DNA from: Whitmania pigra
Lineage: Eukaryota; Annelida; Clitellata; Hirudinida; Haemopidae
Assembly: GCA_021613335.1 (NCBI GenBank)
Contig: JAJTWR010000413.1
Location: 247,501-311,500, forward strand
DNA: 64,000 nucleotides
Direction of reading: 5' to 3'
Each line of letters opens with the position of its first letter. Position 1 is the stretch's first letter. Made by a program: the position numbers and the translations under genes. The notes under the pieces were generated by a model that worked only from the letters and a program-made list of their open reading frames with translations, ran no database searches and was not told the origin of the DNA. Shown piece by piece: positions 35,301-47,102 of this stretch.

Positions 35301-38300
35301 GTGAAAACACCTGAAAATGTTTATTTCTGGCTTCATGAGATTTCCGTGTTTGTTAAGTTTTTTGGGAGGGATTAAAAATTACATCATGAAGAAATTATTG
35401 CAATCTTGGGATACTCATGTGTGACCATGAATATTCGTGTTTTGGCATCTATTATTTATATTAAATTATGTTACCATAGTTTGATGCTCTGTTCAAAGTG
35501 GAGTCTCGTTGGTAATTGTTTAGGACAATAATTGTGGCTCTTCAAATATTCCACAAGTTGATTTACTGTTGACCCAGGCAAACCTAATTGGATTTACTGT
35601 TTTTTTAAAGCAATTTTTACTGCTGGTGACATAATGAAAATGATGATGATGATGATGATGGTGGGAATAAGGATAATGATAATGTGAGAGATATTCATCT
35701 TTCCTGAGAGAAGGATGTTAATTGTTGAGTTTGTTCCTTTTGATCCTAATCGTTCAAAGAAATGTTCTTAAGATCCTCTTACGATATCTCATGTGGTAGT
35801 CCATCAGGAACAGAACAAATGCCACAGAAATAATAATGACATTAACAATTAACTTAAATTAAATGCAAAATAATTATCTTGCCTGGACATAATTAAATCT
35901 TTGTCTGATTACGTACATCATATTTCACAAGTTGACTTGATTGCAGAACGGCGGAGGTGTGCTGGACATGAACGTGTTGGCGGCTTGGAACAAGGGCTAC
36001 ACCGGCCAAGGGGTCGTGGTTTCAATCCTTGACGATGGCATTGAGAAAGATCATCCGGATCTTAAGAAAAATTACGTACGTTTGACTACTGGGATAAATG
36101 TTTCGTTAGGAGACTCTGATGCTTGCCCGATGACCTTAAATGCATTATTAATTTATAAAGAATTACCTATTAGAATCAGGTATTCAATGTATTGCATGAG
36201 AAACTTAACTTGACAAGATGGTGTGCAAGTTGGATGGCGTGCTATATAAATGGTTGAATGCTCCTGACGCTTGAGCTTATGGCGCTATGCAAATAAACTT
36301 ATTATTATTTATTATTAAGTAAATGATATTCTTAATGCTATAATGAAACATTTACTAACTTATTTTATTACACTTGTAGATTGTTAGGACCTTATTTGTT
36401 ATTTTATTACATTTATTCGTCAGGATCCTCTTGCCAGTTACGACGTCAATGACCAGGATCCGGACCCACAGCCCCGGTACGATTACACCAACGAAAACAG
36501 GTCGGTTAAGTCACTTGAGTTAGCGTGATCGTAACGATCATCGCAATCATTTTGAAGCAAAATTGACATTACCAAGTGAAACAATTATTGTGAATGGTGA
36601 CGTCATTGACCAGGAATGGTGTGTGTGTGTGTGTGTGTGTGTGCTCTATTCACTTAGATTATCAATTGAATTTGTTTACATCTCAATACTCTTATCAAAC
36701 TAATTTTGTTTAGTTATCAACATTAAGGGCATCAGTTGCACTATTACTGCCATCATTAATACTCATAAAATGCCATCACTATCACCATTATTGCCATCAT
36801 CAAAATCACCATCTAGGCAGCCGCCTACACTCAAAGAGCAACAATATATTTAAAATTAGTTCAACAATATTCGGGTGATTACTTATCGCCTCACGATTTC
36901 TTGTCTTAAACATAAGGTATTGTGAGAACATTTTGTGAACACATTTTGCTTCAGTTGCTAATTGTAATGTGAGCAAAAATATGAACAACATCGAATTCCT
37001 GCTCCTGCCTGGTTTCGAATGTTTAAAAAATTAAGTTTAAAATTAATTTCTAACTATTAAATTAATTTTTAATTAAGTTAGTTGTAGAAAATTGTTTTCT
37101 CTTTAGTTGACGATTATCAACATGAAATATAATATAACATATATAATGTATATAATATAATTGTGAATGCAATGTGAATGTAATGGTTGTCATTACTTTA
37201 TTTTTGTTGCCTTTTGACATCAGACATGGCACGAGATGTGCTGGAGAGGTTGCAGCAGAAGCTAATAACGGCATCTGCAGTGTTGGGGTGGCTTACGATG
37301 CCAGGATCGGAGGTAGGCTCGTCTTGAATTACGACCACTTTCAAGACATTTTTGCATCCTTACTGCTCATAAAATGAATTTAATTCTCTCTATTAATTAT
37401 TTTAAGCTGACTTTTATTCTTATCTATTATTACATATTTTAAACATAAATGTTTATTTATTACATTCATAAAAAAATTATTTCTTCCATGGCAATTTCAT
37501 CTCACAAATAACTGTAACAAAACTTCACAAATTGTATAAGTTCCTCAAATACAAACACTCGACAAACAGGCAACAGGCAACAGGTTTTAAGATAAATTCA
37601 CAATGATTATGGATTGTAATATTTTGTTGCCAGAAATGGATGGTCTAGTTGTAAAGTCAAATAAATTTTCACTATTGCCTCGAAAATAATAAGAGCATCT
37701 TTGATATTTTTTTGGTTAATTAATTAAATCTACCATTTTTTGATTTGAAAATTTGAGAATTTGAGTTCGTGATTTTGCCTAAGGATGGCAACACTGCTGG
37801 CGATGTTTAAGATGATTAGATAGTCTCAGCTCGGTCTTCGTTTCTTCAGGCGTCCGGATGTTGGACGGGGACGTGACCGATGCCGTGGAGGCTCAGTCGT
37901 TGAACATGCGACCTCAACACATCGACATCTTCAGTGCCTCCTGGGGTCCGGACGACGACGGCACAACCGTGGACGGCCCGGGACCGCTGGCCAGGAGAGC
38001 CTTCGAAGAAGGAATACAAAGGGTTAGTTATGTGATCTTGTTTTGTAACCTTAATCTAGTTTGAAGCAACTGTTGTATGGAGATTTGCTAGTTTTTTTCT
38101 GATGATTCTTGTTTACTATTAAAAGTTGATGAGGAATGGTTCACTTGGAAGTAACTGTTGATGATGATGATGTTGTTTAAGAAAGATTTGCATGATATAA
38201 AGGCCTTTAATTGCTGATGGATTTTGAATAAAGCTTTTTGATCGAACATATTTTTAAGCAGATCACATTGATTACACTTTGAGGCAGATTAAAATGGAAT

Positions 38301-41300
38301 TATTTTTGTTTGTATATTGCCACAACTTGTAAACCCACAGTTATAATTTTAGTGTCGAATCTCGCTTGAGTTTATTGATAAATGGTTTTTAAGGGAAGAA
38401 GGGGTTTAGGTTCCATCTTCGTTTGGGCATCGGGCAACGGAGGCAAGGAAGGCGACGGATGCAACTGCGACGGATACACGAACAGCATTTTCACTCTGTC
38501 CATCAGCAGCACCACCGAGACAGGTCAGGTGCCTTGGTACTCCGAGGCGTGCTCGTCCACACTGGCCACCACCTTCAGCAGTGGCTCAAACATCGAGAAG
38601 CAGATAGTAAGTTGCGAACTCATTTTATTCGATCGTTTTAATTCGTAGCAGTTGATGATTAATATTAACACTGCATTGCTATTGCGCAATACGACTTCAG
38701 GTAACGACGGATCTCAGGAAGAGTTGCACCGAGTCCCACACGGGAACATCTGCCTCTGCTCCTCTGGCAGCTGGACTTGCAGCTTTGGTTCTTCAGGCCA
38801 AGTCGGCATTTACTCATTTTGTATTCATTTTCTTAGCATTTACATTTCTCATGTCTTAAATCATTTATCTACAAAATAAAAAAAAATCTATTATTTGTAT
38901 AGTTTATGTTTGCTGGGGTCGTTATTATTTTTAGAAGTTAATTAAAACTAATTACGTTTCTTCAGTCCCGAGCTTACTTGGAGGGATCTTCAATACCTGG
39001 TTGTTCTCACAGCCAAGCCTTTGAGCTTGCAGGCTTCTGATTGGACACAAAATGGTGTCGGAAGAAAAGGTCAGTGTCACAATTGTCTTCATTCATAACA
39101 CGGAATAAGACTATATATATATATTATCTATATATATATCATATATATTATCTATATATATATATCATATATATATATATATAGAGAGAGAGAGAAGCGA
39201 CTGACTCGTGGAGTGTTTAGTTCTTGAAGTTAACTCGAACAGTTCTGCCGGAGACATTTTAAAATTTGTCAGCTCTTTTTTGTTATTTTTAATAAAGCTT
39301 TCCATTTCCTTTGAATTGCATCGATATACCCGAGAGTGAACCACGTCGTAGTCAGATAATTACATTTTTAGTATTTATTTTTTATTAATTTCAGTTTTTA
39401 CTCATTGCTTATTAATTACTCTCTTACTAGAGTTAATGTTAAATTAATATTTTTTGGAGTATATTAGTGGTAAAATTTAAGATAAAAGTGCAATTTAATA
39501 TTGACACAAAAACGTTTATGATTTTAATAATTGAGTAGCAGTCAAGCGCAGATCTCCACCTTAGATGTTGATTGTTGTGTGTTGTATGGAATGTAAAAAA
39601 AATTCTCAATAAAGATACAAGTTTTGACATTGATAATAATAGAGGAAGGATAATAAAATGAAAATAAGACGTGTGTTTGCCTTTCAGTTAGTCACCATTT
39701 CGGTTACGGTCTGCTGGACATCTCCGCCATGGTGGATCTGGCCCGCAACTGGACAACGGTGCCCGAACAACATCGCTGCGAGATCCACTCGAAACAATCG
39801 CCTCGGTACGCGTCCTAAATTAAAATGAAATAACAATTAAATGCTAATTAACAATTAAATTATATCTTCGACGTGCAAATGCCAATGAAATGCAGAAATG
39901 TAGCCGTGCGTTAATAATTGCCGCAGAATCATTCCAGTGGATGGCCAGGTAGAGAGCATCCTTCACAGTGACGGATGCAGTGGTCGTCTCAACCAGGTGA
40001 GCTACCTCGAGCACGTGCAGGCCGTGGTCACCCTCTCATCATCCAGGAGGGGGGAGGTGGAAATCACCCTTACCTCCCCCATGGGAACCAGGTATGCTTC
40101 TGCGAATGCCCGTAGGCAATCTTAAACCATTATGAATAGATTGCGATCGGCAGTTATTTAAGTGTTACTCTGTTGAGTTTCGAAACCTCTGCTACATCAG
40201 TTTGTTCCATCAATTTTATTTGAGTTTAGTGATACTTTGAAATAAAAGTGCATTTAAAAGGAAGGAATGATTGAAGTTAAAATTCAATGTCTTGTTGATC
40301 TCAGGTCAGTTCTCCTGGCCAGAAGGAGCAAGGACATTTCAGAGGATGGCTTCAATGCCTGGGCCTTCATGACCACCCACTCGTGGGGAGAACCGAGTCA
40401 GGGAAACTGGAAGTTGGAAGTCAGGAACGGAGCCAGCATAGGTAAGTCCTAATCGAAATTGGACGTCTTAACATAAAACAGAATGGAATTGGTTGCCGTC
40501 GGTTGCACTTGTAAACATTTGATGGCGATGGTGGTGCTTATGGATTTTTTCTAAATGCATGATCGTGCCATTTATCTGCAGTTCACTAACAAGTTCCATT
40601 TGCCACTAATGACAATGGTCAGGTTGTAGAACATCTTGAAGCTTATTAGAATTTAAATTAATTGAATTAAGAGTAATTGATTGAATTACAAGTAATTAAT
40701 GATAAATGAACTTATAATGCCACGGGAACTAATTGAACAGCATTTGAAAGTTAATGATCGGCAACCCATTCAGATGATTATTAATAGTTGCAAGGGCAAG
40801 TAAGCGAGTGGCTGAATGTGTGTTTTTATTGGGTAGTTATTCTAAGTTAATGAGTATTTCAGAGGAAATGCAACCATTACTCTCTGTCTTCTTTGAAGAA
40901 TTGTCCATATTTCAAGTCTGAACCTTTGTTATTATTATTATTATCTTTTTTTTTGGTATTGATGTCATGATGCTATTGTTAGTGTTATTATTCAATGCTA
41001 GCAAAACTCCTGGACTGGTCCCTGGTCTTGTATGGGACTGAAATTGTGCCACACAGGGGGTGGTTCCCTAGCAGTAGCAAGAGGAGTCATTACAAGAGAG
41101 GTTCATGATGTTGATGATGATGATGATGATGATGATAGCATACATCACACTTCACATAAGGATGCCTCTTTAAATGAAACCTTTTAGTTTTATTCCTTGA
41201 ATAATTTATTCAAATCCTGAATTAATTCTGATTTTTCATGCTCTATTAATTAACCTTGCTGCTTGTTCTGTTGATTTCTTCTCAGAATGACGTTCATTAG

Positions 41301-42382
41301 GATTACGTTCATTAGGATTATGTTCATTAGGATTATGTTCGTTAGGATTATCGTAGATTAGATGCTTCCAAAATGTATTTTATTTGCACAGTTCACTAGA
41401 AATCTTTGCTTGGAATGTTAGACTTGCATCTCAAGTCCTCACAATCTTTCACCATTCTGCACTCGAAATTATAACAAAACGCGAAGAAGTTCTTCGTGCC
41501 ATGGAAACCGCCGAGTTGATTTAGTTATGCATTTTTATTTTAAAATTTTGTTCCGATGATTTGTTGAGGATTTGTTCTTAATTGTTCCGACGGTGCCTCG
41601 CGAATGCAGCTCGTAAGACGACTTTGGAGCATTGTGGTTCAGGAGAATTATGAATTTGATAATGCAGTCAAACTCGGTTACACTGCAATCTTTCGGATGC
41701 GAGATCCGAAGATCGCGAACAAATTTTTTACTTTGCAGCATCAAATGTTGCACACTCATTTGGATGCCACATTCAGATTGAAAAAATGTAGTTACCCACT
41801 AAGTAGGAATCGTAGGTAACAAATTAGAAAACACTTTTTTTAAATCAGTCAATTTTCATACTTTTTTATTATAAAAATTTGGTAAACATTGCAATTGTAT
41901 GCCTTTTCCAAGATAGAAGGGTCCCAAGACCAAATCACGTTGTATCCGAATTCGCAATATAAACAACTGCTTTTTTTACAATGGCCGGGTTTGACTGCAG
42001 TTTTATTTTTGGACATCCCTTTTATAACCTGTTTTTTACAAAAATGTTAGTAGTAGCAATTTTATTAAAATGTTGCCTTGGTGATTGTAATCGTAGTAAG
42101 AATATCGACATGCTCATAATAAGAAAGATGGAATGATTTTAATAATCGACGACGATTACAGCCACCCTGCGCACCTGGTCCTTGGTGATGCACGGTACCT
42201 CGGCTCCTCCCGGCCCGAAGATGTTTCTGCCCCGAAAGAGCAAAGGTTCGAACCACTTCTACAGCAGAGACTACTCCATCTTTTCCTCGTCGACGTCGCC
42301 TACTCGCATCGTCGCAGGTCTCGTCCTGTCGTCGTTCCTAACGACTTTGTGTTCGAACGTCCGGTGGTCGTTGCGTTCCTGA
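32369..42382 (+). CDS. Furin-type proprotein convertase
   Basis: Exons: 32369-32539, 33418-33516, 34744-34833, 35947-36075, 36424-36500, 37224-37312, 37850-38022, 38394-38606, 38701-38801, 38966-39069, 39688-39805, 39927-40091, 40305-40441, then alternative 3' exons (41002-41100 or 42162-42382). A signal peptide follows [10 protein letters not shown]. The prodomain keeps the secondary site RVLKR/S (R73) with the pH-sensor-like His67, and ends in RRIKR/Q (R105). The catalytic domain has D149 (ILDDG), H190 (RHGTRCAG), oxyanion N291 (WASGNGG) and S364 (GTSASAP), each four residues short of human furin numbering. The P domain closes with WSLVLYGT or WSLVMHGT. It cleaves secreted precursors after dibasic sites in the trans-Golgi (family knowledge). 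No Cys-rich repeat was found. The isoform ending at 42382 is 628 aa. Confidence 0.96.
33531..33725. repeat. 50-bp minisatellite, 4 copies
   Basis: Unit starts GTCATTACACATTCTTACTC; the last copy is truncated by 5 bp. It begins only about 15 bp after the donor of furin exon 2. Fifty is not a multiple of three, so the array reads open in all three frames by turns; it is not coding. Confidence 0.97.
34531..34636. repeat. 36-bp tandem repeat, 3 copies
   Basis: Copies begin CA(A/G)TTACATTGTTC at 34531, 34567 and 34603; about 110 bp upstream of furin exon 3. Confidence 0.93.
36618..36642. repeat. (GT)n dinucleotide repeat
   Basis: About 12 GT units in furin intron 5. Confidence 0.95.
39113..39195. 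repeat. (TA)n tract ending in (GA)n
   Basis: TATATATC-type dinucleotide repeat followed by GAGAGAGA in furin intron 10; strong self-pairing potential. Confidence 0.9.
41002..41100 (+). CDS. Furin alternative P-domain exon A
   Basis: Acceptor CAATGCTAG before 41002, phase 1 in and phase 1 out. It supplies the last P-domain strand ([18 protein letters not shown]) and a basic tail with [10 protein letters not shown]. Because it ends in phase 1 it needs a further exon. A possible one is 41610-41653, encoding [14 protein letters not shown] and a stop. It is homologous to the exon at 42162. Confidence 0.8.
41283..41352. repeat. 15-bp tandem repeat, 4-5 copies
   Basis: Unit GTTCATTAGGATTAC/T, between furin alternative exon A and the candidate tail exon. 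Confidence 0.9.
41610..41653 (+). CDS. Candidate terminal exon for furin isoform A
   Basis: The acceptor GCGAATGCAG is followed in phase 1 by 14 codons ([14 protein letters not shown]) and TGA. It joins exon A at the right phase, but there is no homology to support it and the pyrimidine tract is modest. Confidence 0.3.
42162..42382 (+). CDS. Furin alternative P-domain / C-terminal exon B
   Basis: Acceptor GACGATTACAG, phase 1 in, and an in-frame stop at 42380-42382. It encodes [17 protein letters not shown], then a Ser/Arg-rich stretch, a moderately hydrophobic segment ([19 protein letters not shown]) and a basic end. WSLVMHGT aligns with WSLVLYGT of exon A, so the two exons should exclude each other. 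The hydrophobic segment is a possible but weak membrane anchor. Locally GC-rich compared with its surroundings. Confidence 0.8.
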
Positions 42383-42478
42383 TCGTAGTCGTCGGTGTTG
42401 TTGTCGTCATTGTCAGAAGAGATTAAGACATGAGTTTTGATTAATTAATACATTTATTTATTTATTTATTATTAATAT

Positions 42479-42509
<31 letters not shown>

Positions 42510-42917
42510 TATTCATGATGTTAGAAGTGGCTTTGCTGGGGTGATAATATTTATTTCTGCTTGAAGCAATTTATTTACGTTAGTCTTGCAAATCCTGCAA
42601 CCTCTTATCAGCTATCAAGGATGCAAAAAGAAGAATCGGATAATTGATGGATGGATTGTTGGATGAATTCTATTTTCATTGGTTGATCTTTTAATTAGTA
42701 TTACTTTGTTGTTTTCAAAATTTTATAAATTTCCAGTAAATGGAAGTTTTCTATTTCTTAGCAGTTATTAATTTTCATATTTTAATAGTTATTTTAATTA
42801 TTGTTTTTTAGTAGCATTTCAGTTTTAGTTCACATTAATATCAATTCTGCTTAGCGTCTTTCATTCGAGGTTACGTCAGTATTGCCGAATCGACGTGCGA
42901 CGATCGATAGAATGATA

Positions 42918-42948
<31 letters not shown>

Positions 42949-43779
42949 GGAGGAGGATATTATTGAGAATGAGGATGATTTTGCTAACAAATGTTATTGA
43001 TTGCTATGCTGTTTTAAACACGTCATTGTTTGTAGAAAATTCCGCACGAACTTTATTCGTACTTTTAGGTTTTGCTGTACATTTAGTTATGCGTTATTAC
43101 GTTTTATTACATTTGATACTTCCACGAGCACTACCAAGGTCATCGCCCATCTCCTCCGATTATTCCTCTTCGGAAGCCCTTAGGATAAATGCCCGATGCG
43201 AGTTCACGTAAAAGTCACGTGCTTTCAATTTACGTTACCTTGTGCCATTAAGGAGCATACGTTTAGGTGTTTCTATATTTATACGCTTATTTAAGTGTTT
43301 TGTTTCACATTTAACTTGCCCTCGATCGCTTCTTTGCATTAATTCTCGTGGCTAAATATTTTGTAACGTTTGAAGGAATACGTTGTGTTATAATACAAAC
43401 TTATTGAGGGTTACTTGATGTGTTTATTACTTGGTATGTTTTAAGAGCTACAACAACAACTGTATTATTGTAACTGTTATTGTTAATGACTTAACCCGTG
43501 TCACTACTCAAACTCATTATTATTAATGGTTATAATGAATATTTGTCAACTGCTCTTCTTGACACAATATCATAGTATTTTCCATAAATAAATAAACATA
43601 TATGTATATACATGTGTATGTGGGTACATGCGTACGTTTACATATTTGAAAACCTTTAAACTATACATATGGTATTTATGTTTTAATTGTTTTGTAAAAA
43701 TGACAATATTGTCATGTGTTTGGTTAGAAAAGTGAGGCTACAATAAATGAACGAGTTGTGAATAAAAAGACTTGGCATT

Positions 43780-43780
43780 A

Positions 43781-43815
<35 letters not shown>

Positions 43816-43850
43816 TATATATATATATTATATATATATATTGATATATA
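43780..43850. repeat. (ATT)n joined to (TA)n
   Basis: Compound microsatellite, intergenic. Confidence 0.93.
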
Positions 43851-46322
43851 TGAATTCCCTGTGCTATCGGGTAGCAAGTGTTATTTAATTAATGTGACTG
43901 TTTTGTTTGGCATTTATGATCCATTCAACAATTTTTAATTAATTCTTCATAAGAAATTGTTGTAGACTGAGTGACCTGGCTTATGATTGTTATTCATCTG
44001 TCTTAAAATAATATGGCAGATGTGAGCATGGAGGATTGAATTATTGTTTTTTAAATTTTTAGTTTTAAATTTATGTGTGTTGTGAGCCCTAACTTATATT
44101 GGTTGTGGAACAGTTAGTCCTGAGATCGATTGCATTTGATTGACATTTGATGAATTTTTGAATTGTTGAAGCCTCCTACCTCATTTAGTTTTTTCCTACT
44201 GATATTGAGCAGGCTGCATTTCTATATTTTCACTTTTAAGCACCCATTCGACAAGATGGAATTGTGGCTTGTCTCAGTAAAAATTGCTTCAATTTAAAGA
44301 TTCATTGTTCAATTCAATTAAGTGAAATTAAATGAGGCGTGCAATTACTGGTGACAATGTGTTCCTAGTTTCTCCAAACGGGGAAGGATGCGCATTTATT
44401 TAGTTCTTTCGATGTTACTCGACAATTTCTGGTCGTTTATAATACTTGTTACGCAATATCTGAGATTTCGTATTTTTATTAAGGTTTTGGTACGATGCAG
44501 TAGGAAATATGCTGACACGTTGCAATTAAATCACTGTCAGTTAACTGAAATAATTTACACGTACAGCTACAGTTTACATTTGTTAATTTTCGTTTCAGCG
44601 GTTACGACAGCCTGTTATGCAACAACCTTGAGTTCCATCTTCCCAATCCCTCGCTAAAGCTTGGTGATGATAACGATTGTGGCAATGCATTATATATTAT
44701 TATTATTATTATTTATTTGGTTATAGTCCGTTACATAACTGAGGTGATTTGGAGTTAATTGTGGCAATGCACCGTTTGGTCTACTAATGGATGTCAGAGT
44801 CGAAATTCGACAGGGGGCAGTCCATTTAAGACTAAACATGAGACAAGATGGGGATTTAGCTGGTGTAGCGTATAAACTCTAACTCAACTTAATTACTATT
44901 AAGTATTATTGTCAACAAAAATACATCCTGAAAATGGTACTTGGAACATTTTCATTCTGGATTGTTCCAAAGGTTAGAAATTATTCTATTCGCCAGGTGT
45001 CGTTAAATATAAATTTTTCCTGTAAAGAGTATTAACTTTGAATTATTATTAAAATGGTAAATAATCACTAATATCATTCGAAAACCGCAAGCATTGTTCT
45101 TGTGGTTAAATAATTGTACTGTAAATAAATGTAATAATTTTATTAATTTTTTAAGAAACGTCTTAACCGTAAAATCATTTGCGGTCATTCACTTTAATGA
45201 ATTCACTGCTTTTATCCGCAGATCCTTGAAAAAAACCTGGAAAATGTTTTATTTTTTCGGAATTAAACGAAGTCACCTACAATACCTCGAAACATTGCTT
45301 ATTATTAGATTGGTTCATTTAATAGCTGTAAGTTTGCATTTAGCCACAGGTTAAGGTTCTTCGGTTGCTATGGTAACAATGGGCTTATTGTGCAGATAAT
45401 CGCTTGGGATTGCGAACTAATTTGACGGCTGCGATTTTTTCAGAGTATTATGATTAGACTAAATATTCATGAGATTTTTATTCAGGTCAAGAGGCTTGCT
45501 CTCGACTATTGTGAAATAGAAAATAACTTTTCAGTCTAATATTCTATTTTATTTAGCAAAAGTCTATATCCCAGAAAAAAATATCTTGTCAGCAATCGCC
45601 AACAAGTGCATCCCGAAGGCAAATTAGTAATACAAAGTCGAGCAAATTCCACAGCCATATTTTGGATCAAATGAATATATCAGAGCAATATTAGCAAGTT
45701 CTTATGTCTACAGTTATATATATTACGTTCTTATGATATAGCTATATCATGCTATTTGTTGAAATATGTTATAGCTTCGAAATGTTTTTTTTTATTTTCC
45801 ATCATCGCGATGGCTGCACTGCCGATGATCCTGAAATAGACGATCCTTTTTGCATTTCCTCAAATTGTATAAATAATCTGTCTTTGACAACCTTAACTAC
45901 AAACTAATCAGGCAACTATAGTCAAGCCCATTCTTGAGCCAGGTGCCTCTGAACTATTTATTTCCCATAAGGACCACATCAGACAACACATCAATCAGCC
46001 GCTTTATCTTAATGATTTCAAATTTGCCTCACCTGATTCAATTTCATTCCAAACCCAGACTTTTTACAATCTTAACTGGACGATCGATAATTTTAAAGTT
46101 TTATTGATGTTATCGAATAATAACATATTTTGTGGCGTTACTACTTAATATCATTCAAGTTGTTAATTAGGATGTTGATGACATACTTATAATTTAATGG
46201 TTAATAACATATCATTACCTCTATTAACAGCCTCAATAACATTACAAGATGATTGTTGCGTAAGCGATTGACGTTTGGACAGAATTGTTATTGATGATGA
46301 TGATGAATATTACAAGCAGAGC

Positions 46323-46433
46323 TTATAATTCCTTAAACGTAATTTTCACGGGATCTTTGCTTGATCTTCCGCCTCCACTGTTCATCTTCTTGAGATGAAA
46401 GAGTTGCGCACCCGTCCAACTATTCTCCTTCAT
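46323..46433 (-). CDS. Small ORF, 36 aa, hypothetical
   Basis: ATG at 46433, stop at 46323 on minus, beginning MKENSWTGAQLFHLKKM and ending VKITFKEL; less AT-rich than its flanks. It lies about 670 bp downstream of the Frizzled stop on the same strand, so it could be a last exon, a small peptide in a 3' UTR, or chance. Unrecognised. Confidence 0.2.
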   Translation of the reverse strand: MKENSWTGAQLFHLKKMNSGGGRSSKDPVKITFKEL

Positions 46434-46481
46434 GTTCAATACTTAATGATAGAAATTAAATGATTGAAGCGGGTATTAAAA

Positions 46482-46495
46482 TAATAATAATAATA

Positions 46496-46554
<59 letters not shown>

Positions 46555-46575
46555 TAATAAAAAAATAATAATAGT
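46482..46575. repeat. (AAT)n microsatellite
   Basis: AAT array with two slips, 3' flank of the Frizzled gene. Confidence 0.95.
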
Positions 46576-47102
46576 AATCGGCTTTGTGAAAAACGCAACA
46601 GAGAACAAATAAATGATTATCATAGTGAAAAGTTTTACAGGTTAATCAACTCATCAATTTTATTGTGAGATAGTGAGCAAATAATGGAGACTGGTTTAAG
46701 ATCTGCTTTTACGGTGTAAGTACTTGATTTGATTTTACTACGATTATAATTTTTAAATATCTTTATTGAATCATTATACCTTAAGTACAAAACTTGTAAC
46801 AGGTAAGTTAATAAAAACTGTTTTAAATTTATCAAATTAAAAACAATATTTACTCTCTGCTAGACGCGAAGGCAACAAAAACTTAATGCAAAGCACATTT
46901 GTAAAAACTCTCTCGTTAAAAAATGTTGATCGAAATTAGAATTAATCAACTTTCCTACAAAACAAAAAAGGCTAAAAAATTTTTAAAAGAAGCTTACACG
47001 GACACACACAAAATATGCACAATATATGAACTCAAATTTTATTTCTTATGCGAAAATTAATTAGAGATGTTGCTCAAAATGTCTTCCTATTTCGATGACT
47101 CC

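Larger units (their letters stand above)
42383..47102. other. Intergenic region between furin and Frizzled (convergent)
   Basis: 3' flanks of both genes. It contains ATT at 42478-42505, GAT at 42917-42955, ATT/TA at 43780-43850 and AAT at 46482-46575. ORFs at 42882-43211, 44388-44657 and 45094-45354 lack homology or splice support. A 36-codon ORF at 46323-46433 is listed separately. Confidence 0.6.

Noticed and set aside
42133..42426. 97-codon plus frame ending VVVIVRRD
   Set aside because: Not an independent gene: out of frame with furin exon B across the same DNA. Retained only as part of the furin C-terminus question.
43780..43850. Transposon terminal repeats suggested by AT palindromes
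   Set aside because: Explained by (ATT)n and (TA)n; no transposase or target-site duplication seen.
44388..44657. 89-codon plus frame beginning MRIYLVLSML with hydrophobic content
   Set aside because: Has an ATG but AT-rich composition, no splice partners and no recognised family.
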